From Pleodorina starrii (lineage: Eukaryota; Chlorophyta; Chlorophyceae; Chlamydomonadales; Volvocaceae): a DNA stretch of 64,000 nt. The notes beneath the pieces were generated by a model. It worked only from the letters and a program-made list of their open reading frames with translations. It did no database searches and had not been told where the DNA came from. The stretch is taken from positions 4,563,001 to 4,627,000 of the forward strand of contig BRXU01000003.1 in the NCBI GenBank assembly GCA_030267565.1. Reading direction: 5' to 3'. Shown in pieces: positions 1 to 13,400 of this stretch. The position numbers and the translations under genes are program-made. The stretch's first letter is position 1. The number at the start of each line of letters is the position of its first letter.

Positions 1-374
1 GGGCTTGGCGCCCTATTCCTGCGGCGTTATCGGGGAGGCCTAATTGCATACACGTGTAGCCTCGAGGAAGATACGTGGGTATATGTGCACACTGTGCACT
101 TCAGCGATTGAGGTAGGCTGCTCCGGTGTGCAATCTGACGGCCTCGTCCCCACGCAGGCTCCCCTGGCAGGTGCCCCTGGCAGCACCATAACCTTGAGCA
201 CTGCTAGCATTGGCGGAGTGGGCTGCCGTCGAACGGAGCAGCATGCGCTCTTGCGCTGCCTGAGCCCGATGGTCACCTGCACGACACAGTGAGGAGCCCC
301 AGACTGCAGCGGGACATCCGTCTGCCGCCGCCAGCTCTCGGAGCTGCACGAGCAGCGCCGGCCGCGGCGGCACC
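1..374. other. 5' flank of the BRM-type gene
   Basis: No convincing coding exon is seen here. The overlapping short open frames on both strands have no recognisable motif. The last bases before position 375 (CACC before ATG) form a good translation-start context, so this stretch probably holds the promoter and 5' leader of the downstream remodeller gene. Confidence 0.4.
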
Positions 375-683
375 ATGCAGAACCACGGGTATGGCCAGCA
401 GCCACAATATGGCCAGGCGCAGATGCAGCTCCCAAACCTGCAGCAGATGCAACCGTCGCAGCAGGCACCGTACGGCATGCCTGCCAACAGCCCCATGTCG
501 CTCATGCAGCCGCAGCAGGCGATGCATGGTGGGCAGAGCCTTCAGCAGCAGGCCGGCAACATGGCTCCGGGGCCCACGCAGGCGTACCAGGGGCAGTTCC
601 TGACGCCCCAGCAGCAGCCGCTGATGAAGCAGGAGCCGTCGGCGGCGCAAGCTATGCAGCCGGGGCCCATGCAACCGCAGCTG

Positions 684-714
<31 letters not shown>

Positions 715-815
715 GGACGCCTCAGCAGCAGTCCTCGTTCGGCGTCCCGAACGCCCAGACACCTGCGGCACAACATGCACAGGTGCAGCTGCGCATGCTG
801 CAGCAACAGCAACAA

Positions 816-847
<32 letters not shown>

Positions 848-1415
848 GCAACAACAGCGACCCATATCGATGAACAGCCAGCCGACGCAGCAGCAATTCG
901 CTGGTATCGCTGCCTTGGCACAGCAAACGCAGCTGGGCCAACAGGCGACACCGCAACCTGGCATCCACCACCCACAGCCTGTGCACGCCGCCGCCGCAGC
1001 CTCAGCCTCCACTCCGGGCGTTCCAAACGCTCAGGCTTTCGGTTCTCAGTTCCAGACCGTCAGCCCGGGGGCGTACGGCGGCGGCGGCACCATTTCACCG
1101 CAGCCGCGACCCGTGGGTCGGCCCCCGTCCGCTCCGGCGATGGGCTTTACCGACAACCAGCTTACAGTGCTCAAGGCCCAGATCATGGCTTTCAAGGCCC
1201 TTAAGAAGGGCTCTGTGTCCAAGGACCCTCTCTGGCCTCACACCCTGGCCGACTGCTACCCTCCGCCGCTTGCCATGAAAAGCACCAAGAAGTTAATGGC
1301 GGCGCACAACAAGATTGTCGCCGCGGCGGCCAGCGATGCCGTCAAAACAGCGGCGGCGCAGCAACAGCAGGCGACAGCGGCGGCCGTCGCAGCCGCAGCG
1401 GCATCGCTGCTGCAG

Positions 1416-1453
<38 letters not shown>

Positions 1454-4400
1454 AGCGGCTGTCATGCAGGCGGCCGCAGGCCGCGCGGCGGCGGCGGCGC
1501 CGGCCGCGGCGCTGGCCCTTGCGCCGCCGCTGGAACCGCCGAAGGACGCGAAGGAGGTGCACCGCTGGCAGGGGCCGCTGGTGACGTTTGAGAAGCCGCC
1601 GGAGGTGGAGGTGCCGCCGGCGGTGGCGCATGCCGCCGCCACCGCCGCCGCCACCAACGCGCTGACCAACGCGCTGGCGTCGGGCCAAACGCACGAGCAA
1701 GCCATGATGGCGGCGGCGGAGGCGGCGAAGCTGGCCACCGCCACCGCCCACGCTGTGGCCGCCAGCAGCCACGAGGCCTCCGCATCGGTGGTGCAGTGGG
1801 ACGTGACGCGGTTGATGATGATGGAGTACAACAAGATAATGGTGCGCAAGCGCAAGCGCCGCGTGACGCAGCTGTTGGAGATGCTGCGTGCGAAGGACCG
1901 CCTCGCGCCAGGCTTCGACGCCGGGCCGCGGCCGCGGCGGCTCCCGCCGACCGGCGACGCCGCGACAGCGGCGGCGGCGATGCCGCCACCGCCGCCGCCG
2001 CTGCCGCGGCCGGCTCGTGGGGCGCTGCAGATCGAGCTGCGCAGCTTGCGGCTGTTGGACACGCAGGTGCGGAGCTGCGGACCGTGGTGAGCCTTTCGCC
2101 GCACACGGTACCCAGCTGGGCCTAAACCGGTGGTTTGACACACCAGCCTGGCCACGTGGCGCCAGGGCCTGGGAAGCAGCCGAGGTCTGTTCGAGGGATG
2201 GGTGTGCACTCCCCACCGTGTCGCTTGGATAGGTGTGCACTCACTCCCCACCGTGTCGCGAAGTGTTGACGACGCATAGTGGATCGCGCTGTCGTCGATG
2301 TGGATCGCAGGTGAAGCTGCGCCAGGCCATCGAACGCGAGGTGGACGAGCTGAAAAACCTGCAGGAGAGGCCGTACAAAAAGTAAGTACGTATACGGCAG
2401 TGCCCTGGCTGGTGACGGACCGGCCGGGGGGCACCGACGCGGGTGGCAGCGGTCGCTGAGCTGGGGACGTGGCGAGCAGGGAAGCGACAGCGACAGCGAA
2501 GCAGGGAAGGCTCCAACGACCCGGCCCGGGCCCTGGCTGCGCAAATGTGAAGGCCCCGAGTTGGGGCAGTCGGCCCCAAATCGGGGTTGCCCTTGAGCTG
2601 GCGCTGCATCCGCACGGCCACCACGGCGGGTGGTCTGCTTGGCTCTTTTGCGCGGGCGCACCAGGCCCAGTCGCCGTGAAGGCACGCGCCATCACGCCGT
2701 CATACCGCCTCACCTCACCTCACCACGCCACGTCATACCGCACGCCACGCTGCACCATGCCGACATCAAACATAGCCGGCGCAAGGAACGCCGGTGTGCC
2801 TCCGTTTCGTTCCGTTGAACTCCGTTGCGTTCCGCGCTGTCCTCGGACAGGTTTGTGCGCGACGCGAGCATCACCAAGTCGCAGCTGTCGTACGTGGTGC
2901 TCCAGAAAACGCAGCGGGAGGCGGCGGACCGCGCCGCCATGTGCCGGGTGCAGTGGCGCAACGTGATCCAGGAGAATGCCTCCGCGGTGGCAGCGCTGCG
3001 CTCCGTGCGCAATAAGGGCGTCCTCAAGGTGGGGTGGGCGGGCGCGCGCGCGGATGCGGTGCGGCATGCGGCAGTGCGGGGCTGCAGGGCTGGCGCCAGG
3101 GCCCGGGCGCGCATGCAATGGCGCCCTCACGTTGAAACGCCCCGCAGCCCGGGCGATGCAAAAGGGCCGCGGCCCGGGGCAGCCTTTTACAGCAGAAGGG
3201 ATGTCGCCCACACAAAGCGCCTGCAGGACGTGTCTTGTAAGGCTTGCACCCATCCGCACTCGCGTGGCGAATTTCACTCGTGGAGGCGTCCGGATAGCGT
3301 CTCTGCGCCGCCCGGGCGGCGCACGGCCTGAGCTGTCAAGCTTGCCGGCTGCCTGCCTGCCTGCCTGCCTGCGCGCCATGCTCTCGGTGCGGGTTGATTT
3401 GCTGTAGCGATGTAATGTGCATTCCGGCTATTCCTGCACAGGTGCACGAGCGCTGGGGTCGCTCACACAACAGGAAGCTGGTAAGGGGGCGACGGGCGCG
3501 CGCTAAAGAGTCAGAGCCATAGTCAGAGCCGGGTGATTCCGGCTGATGTCCGCACTGCAGCCCTCGGGGGGCTAGCACCGGGGCTACGTGAGCGCCGCCG
3601 CGCCGCCGCGCAGGGATTTGCTGGCCGGTGTACCCGGGACCGTTGCCCGAAGCATCGCTGGTGCTTGCTGCGGCTGCCGCGCTGCTGGCGCCGCTTCCGT
3701 CCAAGTCCTCACCCATGCCCTACCGAGTAGCGACAGTACCGCGTCACACCCTGACTCTCGTTGCCCCGCGGTGCAGGACGACGATCACGAGCGGCGTATG
3801 GAGGCGCTCAAGGCCAACGATCTGGAGGCCTACCAGGCGCTGCTGCAGCAGGTGGGTGGGTGGGTGGGTGGGGGGTGCGGCCAGGCTCGCAGGCAGGGGT
3901 TGCAGGGCCCGATGCTGGTCATTCTCAGGTGCACTGCCGGCCTGCACTTTGCTACCGGTACTGCGGTCGGTAAGACGGGGGGATTCCCTGGGCCCGCGCC
4001 CCGCCCGCCCGCGTTTTCCTAGCCTAACCTGCTGCGCCGAGGCTGCGGCCGCCTACACATGCGCAGCTGCGCTGTTGCAGCAAGGGTCTGTCGCGGCTAC
4101 CGTACCCGGTTGCGCTGGCCTGCACTGGCCTGCACTGGCCCTCACGGCCCCCGCGCTGCTGACGCTGTGTGCGCGCGCGCTGCCCGCTTGACGGTGTCCC
4201 TCCTCCAGGCCGGCGGTCCCACGACTCAGGACAGCAACTTCCAGGAGATCTCGCGCTTCCTCAGCGAGACCGAGGAGTACCTCCACAAGCTGTCCCACAA
4301 AGTCGCCATGGTGGGCCGGTGCTGGGGCGGCGGGGGGGAGGGCGGGTGGGGAGGGCCTAGCCAGGCTGCGCCGGGCTGTCCATGTTCTGCCGTTTTCACG

Positions 4401-7400
4401 GGGGGTGGCTGGATAGGGCGAACCGCAGCGAGATGGTCGCCGACACGACGTGGGCCTGCGAGCATTGCGTGCCAGGTGCTCAGCTTGCGCGCACGCGATA
4501 TCCGCGCTGAGGCTCGTCTCCGAGCTGGAAGGTGGGCAAATGCGCTGTCGGCTGGTCCTGTGGAAGGGCGCGGTCGCGCGTCTGCTTACTCGTCTGTCTG
4601 TTTGTCTGTCTGTTTGTTTGTTTGTTTGTTCTGCGCAGGCCAAGGTCAACCAGCAGACGGAGGTGGTGGTGCGCGAGGCGATGGAGGAGGCCCGTCGCGC
4701 GGGGCACACCGAGGACGAGGTGCGGGCGGGTGGGCGGGCAGCGACCTGCTTCATGGCCGGGGGGGGGCACTGGCGCTCATGGGTCGGTCCATGACTAATT
4801 GACCCATGCGCCGGACGCCTCTGTTCTCCAAGATCGCGACACGTCCCCATAAGTCGTTGTTGTTCCCAGCGGCGAGGAGCTGCACTCGTCGCGGCCTGAT
4901 GCGGGCTGGCGCACGTCCTCTCAGACCGGACTCGGAACGTTCACGGTTGGCGCTGCGCCTCCCCATTCGGTGGTACCGACTCCTCAGCCCCTGCTTCCCC
5001 GCACACAAATGCTCTTCGGCGTGGGTTGCTCTCACCTCGCGATCTCCTCGCTCTCCTGCTCCTCCTCTTCCCACCACCTACCCGATTCCGGGTCCACCCT
5101 AACACCGTGGCGCTCCGGCGTCCGGCCTCTTGCGCTGGCTGAGCGCCGCAGATCCGCGTGATCGGCGAGCGCGCCGCCGCGGAGTTCAAGGCCGAGTCCG
5201 ACCTGCTGCGCCGCAGCCGCACCATGAGCGGCGACGCGCAGGCGCGGCTGCAGGAGCTGGCGCACACGGTGACGGAGGAGGTGTGCGTGCCCAAGCTGCT
5301 GCAGCCGCCGCCCGGCGCCACGCTGCGCGACTACCAGATGGTGGGTCTGCGGTGGATGGTGTCGCTGTACAACAACAACCTCAACGGCATCCTGGCAGAC
5401 GAGATGGGTCTCGGAAAGACCGTGCAGGTACGTGGGGTCGTGGGCGCGTGCGGGCAGCACCGCCGTGTGCACCGCCGTGTGGCTTGCGCAACACGCGCGC
5501 AAAGCGCTGCAGCAACAGGCTCCTGACCCGACCTGGCCCTGGCCCTGGCCCGGCGACTCGCGACTCGCTTCTCGAGCCTCTTGGGGTGCCATACCTCCCG
5601 CGTGTGGCCCGCGGCGGTGCAACGTGTGTGTTTTTTCCTTGCGTCGTAGCTCGGCTCCGGCCTGTCGGGCCCCTTGTACAGCTGCCTGGGTGCGGGGGGG
5701 CCCCTCAGAGTGCGGCTGTTGATCGGCTCGTCGCGGCGCGATGCAGGTGATGGCGCTGATCGCCTACCTGATCGAGCGCAAGAACTGCTTCGGGCCGCAC
5801 CTCATCATCGTGCCCAACGCCGTCATGGTCAACTGGAAGTCGGAGCTCACCAAGTGGCTGCCGGGCGTGCGCTGCGTGTACTACGTGGGCTCGCGAGACG
5901 AGCGCGCGCGCAGGTGCGGAGCGGGGTCGCGGTCGCGGTCGACGGACCTTGGCTGTAGCAAGCAATCGTCCGACGCTCACACACACTCACGCACACACAC
6001 CCCATTAGTTTGATGAATACACACATATGTACCACATCAGTATTTATTAGGCCCACGCAAGGCACATCGTGCGTACGGACGGACCGTGGGGGAACCCACG
6101 CGCCGCCTCGCGCGTTTCTTATCCGACGGCGGCGGGTTTCTCATCCGCCCGCAGCACCATGGCTCGTCCCCTCCGCCGCCCCCTCCCCGCCCCCTCCTTC
6201 CCCCGTCTGTAGCCTGTCAGCTCTGCCATATCCGGACTTTTCTACTTTTACCCCTTCCTATCATCTCACCCTTTCCTGACTTCTTTTATCTCTCCCACCC
6301 ACCCGCCCTCCCTTGCAGGTACACGACGGAGGTGTCCCACGGCCGCTTCAATGTGTTGGTCACCACCTACGAGTTCATCATGCGAGACCGCGCCAAGCTG
6401 TGCAAGATCGACTGGCGCTACATCATCATTGACGAGGCGCAGCGCCTCAAGGTGGGGGCCTGGGGTGGGGCCCAGCAGGGCGTTTGGGGCCGGGCTGAGG
6501 ACTCATATCGTTGCTTGAAGTCATGAGGTGGCGGCGCAGAGGACTTCGCCTCAAAGTGAGGCGGCATGCGGCCGAACAGGAGCTCGAGGGCTGGGTGGCA
6601 CATCCAGACGACTGGGCTGTCCCACCCAGCCCTCGAGCTCCTGCGACACAGCTGGGGCTGGCGGCAGGGGCTGTGTTTTCCGCTGCAGGTGCTCTCGGCT
6701 CCGCGCTCCGAGTCGCCGCGGAACACACTGCGGCCCCCCACCAACCCCGACTGCGGCCCCCCCATTTTTTATAAAGGAGCTTATCACTTCCTGACCCCCC
6801 ACCAACCCGCAACCTTCAGCCTGCGACTCTTTCCACACCTGCTCCCCTGGTCCCCTGGTCCCTCTCCTCAGGAGCGCGAGAGCCAGCTGAGCCGCGACCT
6901 GGACCGCTTCAAGAGCGGCTACCGGCTGCTGCTGACCGGCACGCCGCTGCAGAACGAACTGAGGGAGCTGTGGAACCTGCTCAACCTGCTGCTGCCAGAG
7001 GTACTGTGCTGCACGTCGCCTGCGCAGAGATAGCGCTGGGCGGACCCAAAACCCGAGAGAGCGCTGGGCGGACTCAAAATCCCGGCCCTCCCCCGGCACG
7101 CGCCCCCTCTGCCTTGGCACCCGCGCGGCTCGCGCAACGCCTCCTCTGGCTCCAATCGCCAGTGCCCGGGCGCACCGCCTGCCCGTCTCGGCGCCATGTT
7201 GCCCCGCATCCGCACCCGCACCCGCACCCGTGCCAAGCCGCTCCCCGCCTGGGATCACGCCCGTGCCCTCCTGCCTGCCTCAGGTGTTCGACGATAAGAA
7301 GCAGTTTGCGTCCTGGTTCGGCGACCAGTTGGACAAGGCGGGCGACGACGACGAGGGCTACGGCGCAGGAGGGCTGAGCGAGAGCGAGCTGCTGGCGCGC

Positions 7401-10400
7401 GAGAAGAAGCTGGTGGTGGTGCATCGCCTGCATCAGATCCTGCTGCCGTTCATGTTGCGTCGCCAGGTGGGGACGAGGGACGCGCGGGATGAACTACCGT
7501 AGTTGAACGTTTCCTGCTTGCTGGGTGATGCCGGGGGTAATGTGTGTGTGTTTGTGTGTCAGTGTGTGCAATGGGCAATAGAAGACGGGTGTGCATGTGA
7601 TGATTTGGTTGTCAGGTCGTGTGGGAAGCATAGGCAGGAGCCGTCGTAGTGCGTCTGCGAGCGCCGTTGGCGCTCCGTGTAAGGAACTAAGGATGTGACC
7701 CATGGGCCGTTGGGGCGCTTCGGGGGGCTGTTCGCGGCCGCGGCCGCGCGGGCCGGTCTGGATGGGCCGGGCCGTTACCTAATCGCGTTGCCGACCGCCG
7801 CCTCCGGCTGCTGCTGCTGCTGCTACTGCTGCTACTGCTGCTACTGCTGCTACTGCTGCTACTGCTGCTACTGCTGCTACCTCTGCTACCTCTGCTGCTG
7901 CTGCACCGCTTGACTCCGCCCCATCTGTTGTCCATCCCGTGTTTCTCAGGTGGCTGACGTGGAGGGCAAGCTGCCTCCCAAGGTGCCGGTGGTCGTCAAG
8001 GCAGCCATGACGCCGTACCAGGCAAGAACCGCAATCCACGCAGCGGGATCAGGGCTGTTGGGGCTCGGGTTTTGAACTTGGTAGAGAAAGCTGGAGGCAG
8101 GCAAGGCGCAGGCGTTGGCGCCATGTGCCCAGGACGCTGCTGGTATTGCTGCGCCGTGACACCGGTGCCTGCGCTCCCTGCGCCCTCCGCCCGGGTCCGT
8201 CCGTTGCCGCCAATGCCGCCTCAGCTCCCTCCCCGCGGTCTGTCTTCCGTGCCCCCGCCCGACCCTGCCCCAGGCCGCCTGCTACAACTGGGTCAAGGCC
8301 AGCAGCACCATCCGCCTCCACCCGGACCACCCGCTGCGGCTCAAGGTGGGGGCTGGAGCTCGCGGCTCGGGACCCCGGGTGCTGCTCGCGTGGCGCTTGC
8401 CCCGGCGGTGCCTTGTTGCGCACTCTGCACTCGGCGCTCCGCGTACTGCCCTCCGCTCCTCGCGCTTTTGCTCTGCCCCCTGCCCTCCGCACTCTGCGCT
8501 GCTCGTGACGCAGCGCTCGTGGTCCGCCCGGGGCGGTTACACGGGCGCCGGCCGCTGGTCCTCTGACCGCACCCGCTGCTGCGCCCCCACCCACCCCACC
8601 TCACCACACACCACCACACACCACACCCGGCCACAGAAAAACCACGACTGGACGCCGCTGACCAATCGCGGCACGGAGCTGCGCAAGGTGTGCAACCACC
8701 CGCTCATCTCCTACCGCATGGACGAGGCGTGGGGCGGCGGGCCGGAGGTGCGTTGCGCGATGCTGCGGCCCGCGGTGGCTCTCGAGCGGTGGCGCTGGTG
8801 CGGGGCCGTCGTCCCGCCTGCGACGCCTGTGACTCCTTCCTCCGTGGAGGCACCTCATGCACCTCTTCTGTAGGCTGTTCCGCCTCCGGCTCATTCCTTG
8901 ACATGGGGGCCTACCGACCTCCTAAGACGCGCCAGCCACCAGCCTTCCAGCCTTCCAGCGCCTTTCCTTTCAGTGTCTTCCCTCGCGTTGCCTGCCGGTT
9001 CCAAGCACCAGCAGTCTCAGTCGCCGGCCGCTCTTCCTCCCCGCGCTTCCAACGCCCGCAACTGCCCGCCCCAGCCCAGCCCATCCACCGACGAGCATCA
9101 GCCCGCTCACCGCACGCTGCACGCCGCACCCTCCCCCGTCCGTCCTCCTCCCCGCAGGTCCTGACCCAGTGCGGCAAGATGATGGTTCTGGACCGGCTGC
9201 TTGTCAAGTTCTTCTACAGCGGCCACCGAGTGCTGCTCTTCTCCACCATGACCAAGTTCCTGGACCTCATGGAGGTGTACCTCATGTGGAGACAGCTGCC
9301 AAACGGACGCCGCATGCTGTTCAGGTGCGTGCGTGAGTGGATGCGCGGGTGGGAGGGCGGGCGGGCGCGTGCGTGTGTGCGTGCGTGCGTGGTGAGCCTG
9401 CGGGCGTGTCTGGGTGCGTGCGCGCGTGCATGGCGTGTGGAGTGGGGTTCGTGAGGGCCTTTCCCTATCTGGATCTAGGGAGCGCTCCGGGCCGCACTCG
9501 GGCAGGCCCGGCTAGCAGGCCGACGCAGCTGCAGCGGCAGGCGCAACGCCTGGCACGCATCGGCGGCCAGCGTGCGTCCGCCGCCCGTCTGCCCCACCCA
9601 CGCGCGTCTGCCCCGTGCCGGCGCCCTCTCGCCCGCGTCTGCCTCCTCCCGCTTGTAACGTCCCGCTTGCAAACAAGATGGATACATGGTACATCGCAGC
9701 GGTGGAACGGAGGCGACGTTACAGGCGAATTATCATCTTGTTTGCCCCCCCCCCCCGCTGCTGCTGCCCCGCCAGGCGCATCGACGGTTCCACGCCGCTG
9801 GAGGTCCGCGAGGACGCCATCCGCGACTTCAACCGCCCCGACAGTGAGATCTTCATCTTCCTGCTGTCCATCCGCGCAGCGGGCCGCGGCCTGAACCTGC
9901 AGGTACGTGTGCTGCCGAGGGCTGGGAGGGCCGTGGTAGCCTGGGTAGCAGCTGCTTGTCCCCCCCTGCCGGCCTCAGGGCTGTCGCGCTCGAGCGCCTG
10001 GGGCTGTGGCCGCAGCCGCCTCCGGACAGCCAGCGGGTGTTATGACTGTGCTCCTTCCCCGGTGCTCCCGCCCGCCTTCGCCTGTACTCCTGCACGCCTG
10101 CGCCCATCGTTAGCCGTGCACTCTCATGGCTCTGCCTGCCGCCTGCCTTGTCCCCCTCTTCCCGTCCCACATGGCACCCCAACCGGCGTGCCCTACCGCA
10201 TGGCACTCAGGAAAGGAACCCGCCCCCCGGTCCCGTTCACGGGCTCCGGCCTGTACGTTGGATAACCCCCCCCTCGGTCCCGTTGCGCGCAGAGCTCCGA
10301 CACGGTGGTCATCTACGACCCCGACCCCAACCCCAAGAACGAGGAGCAGGCCATCGCCCGCTCGCACCGCATCGGCCAGGCCAAGGAGGTCCGGGTGGTT

Positions 10401-13400
10401 CACATGGAGGCCGTCGCCGACGAGACGGACTTCATGGTGCACGCCATGGCGCAGCTCACCGGCAGGCCGCTGCCGCCCGAGGCCATGCCGCGGCAGCAGC
10501 AGCAGATGCAGCAGCAGCAGGAGGGGGCGGCTGACGGCGAGGACGCGCCCCCGGCAGTGGTGAGCGGCGCGGGGCGGCCGGGCGCCGACCGCACGGACCG
10601 CGCACCGCCTTGGCCCCACCACGACTTGGTTTGGCTTTTGTCGGTGATGGCGGTGGTGATGGCGGCGCAGCTCTTGTGTTGTGCGGTTGTATTGGGGGGT
10701 GGTGTCGGGATGGTGTGAGGATCAACTGGCATCAACTGGACCCAGCGCAGCTGGGGACGAACACCCCAACCCCAACCCCAACCCCAACCCCTGGGCGTCT
10801 CACTGTCCGCTACCCGCTGTCACGTGCACGCCGCGGTTGCTGCTCTGCACTGCTCTGCGCGGCCGCAGGTGGGTCCCCGCGGCGAGCTGCCTCCCGCCTC
10901 GGATCGCAAGTACGTGGAGAGCGTCGAGTCCATGGTGCGCAACATCATCCAGAAGAAGAAGAACGACATGGCCAACGAGATCATCGACGCGGGGCGATTC
11001 GACCAGACCACCAGCATGGAGGAGCGGCGAGCAAACCTGGAGGCGCTGCTGCAGGTGCGGCAGGGGCGGTGGCCGGCCAGGATTGGGTCAGGGGCTTGGT
11101 CGTCGCGGGGTGCGCGGAGGGGCCGGGCCGGGCCCTTGCAAACTGCTGCCAAGGCCCTCGCTGCAGGAACCATCTACCGCGGCTGTTACGGGCGGTCCTG
11201 TTACGGCTGGTAGTAGAATGCCCGTGGGAAGTCAAGGTCCGTTGTGATTGCAAGCGGCCGCTTCGGCTCGCGGGACGGCATGCCGCGGTTTATCTTACGG
11301 TGCCGGTGGGCGTGGACATGGCGAAACCGTGGGCCTGTGTCGGGCCGGTGCCCGCTTGTTGTGTGTCCAGGACGCCGAGCGGCTCAAGGTGGCTCCCACG
11401 GAGGTGCAGACGAACCGACAGCTGAACGAGGCCATCGCGCGGACACCCGAGGTGGGTGGGTGGGTGGATGGGTGCGTGGCGTGGCGTGGCTGGGCTAGTT
11501 GGGTGAACGCATTACCGCTGGCTGCATGGCTGGGGAGACGCTGTACGCGGGGTTGGCGGGTTGGGGCGCCGCGAGACCGTTTTCGGTAGCCCTCACGACC
11601 GCTCGGCGGCGTTCAACGACCCTAGCGAGGAGTCTCCGACGCCGTGCCGAACCAAGCGCTGTGACCCATGGGTCTGCCTCCCCGCCCGCGGCGTGTCCCC
11701 CCCCTCTTTCAGGAGCTGGAGTTGTTCAACCGCCTGGATGAGGACCCCGCCATGGGCTGGGTGGAGGTGCCCACAAGCGCCGTCGACGTGAGTGATGACT
11801 GCTTGACGGGGCCGGGCTGGGGCAGGGCCAGGGCCAGGGGCAGGGGCAGGGCAGTGCGGAACCGGGACTGGTAGGGCTCAGCTGGGGCTGGGGATGGGGC
11901 TGAGTGCGTGGGGGCCCAGGTCTGGGGGCCTGGGGCGGGGGCGGGGCGGGGCCGTCAATGGCTCACGGCAAAGCCGGCAGTCAGATGCCGCATGACAACC
12001 TGGTTTGGAGGGTTATTGGGCCGGCTCGAGCTTGTCTCTTCCACCACATCTCGCCACATCGAGCGCATCGCTGCCGCCCTCCCTGCCCAGGTGCCCGACT
12101 GGCTGCGCTACACGTACGACCAGCTGGAGGAGGCCAAGCGCATCAACGCCAAGAAGCCGGCGCGGACAGGCGAGTCCGTCGAATCCGTCTCCTGTTTAGG
12201 CACCTCAACTTGGTGTCGCGCATGCCTTCGCTGTGTCCGACTCCCATCTGCTGACGTATCTTTTGCGCCCACGGCTACGGCTACGCCTGCGCACCGCAGG
12301 CATCTTGGCGGAGAAGAGGGCCCCAGGCGCTCCCGGCCGCGGGCGCGGCCGTGGCCGTGGCCGCGGCGCCGGCATCGCCGTCGGCGGCGGCGTCACCGTT
12401 GCCGTCGCCGCAACGCGCGGGCGAGGGCGCGGGCGCGGCCGGGGTCGTGGCCGGGGGCGCGGCAGCGGCGCCGGCGTGGGCCGGGGTCGCGGCCGGGGCC
12501 GGGGTCGCGGCGCGGCGGCGATGTACGAGCTGGAGGTGCTTGAGGAGGAGGAGGAGGCCGGCGGGCTTGCGGAGATGGAGGAGGAGATGGCTTCGGAGGG
12601 GCCGGAGGAAGAGGACGTGGAGATCGACCTGGCGGCAGATGAGGATGAGGTGGACGTGGATGCGGAGGTGGAGGACGTGGGGGAGGCGCCGGCGGCCGCA
12701 CGGGCGGCGGCGGCCCCGGCCGCCGGCTCCATGCGGGCGACAGGCGGCGGCGCCGGTGGCGGCGGCCAGAGGGCCGCTGCCGCGGCGATGCGGGCGCCCT
12801 TCGCCGGGGATGCGGATACGGAGATGGGCGACGGCGAGGGCGACGGCTTCGGCGATGATGTGACCGTTGCCGAGACGGGGCTCGACACGCGCGATGATGA
12901 CGGCGAGGTGGGCCTTGGGTCGTTTGGATGGGAGGAGGGGCCGCAGGGAAAGGGAGAGGGAAGGGTCCAGGGGCGCTGGCCAACTTACTAACTAAGTGTG
13001 CGTCCAAATTGCCGCAAGTGAGCGAAGCAGGGGCAGCCGGGCCGTCTTGGGGCAGAAGGCTGCAGTCCACGCAACATCCTGTCCGCGTCGCACTGGCGCT
13101 CCTGCCTGCAGCCCTGCTCTGAAAGATAGCGCTAGTGATCGTAGTGGCTGCTGTGGGCTTCAGACAGCCGCGTACCGTACTGGTGGGTAAACCTCCCGGG
13201 CCCGTTCCTGTGTGCTGCGGCGCTCCGTACCCTCTCGCAGGAGGTGGGCCTGGCGGGAGACGAGGAGGAGGAGGAGGACATGGAGGAGGTATGTCCGGGG
13301 CAGGCGGGCGAACGGGCGGGCAGGCAGGCGGGTGGGCGGGCTGGCGGGCGAGCGGGCAGGAGCGGGGTAAAGTCATGCCGGCGGCACTTTTCAGACGCCG

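Noticed and set aside
1256..2713. Long minus-strand open frame (485 codons) over BRM exon 1
   Set aside because: Its translation is Ala/Cys/Ser low complexity mirroring the CAG/GCG-rich sense exon, which carries the QLQ and HSA domains. It is a shadow frame of GC-rich DNA.
7808..7904. Regular repeat array considered as CRISPR
   Set aside because: Units are 9 bp and contiguous without unique spacers, in an intron of a eukaryotic gene. It is a microsatellite.
12393..13376. Minus-strand Pro/Arg-rich open frame (327 codons)
   Set aside because: It is the antisense image of the RG-rich and acidic coding sequence and of G-rich introns, with no domain and no plausible gene structure.
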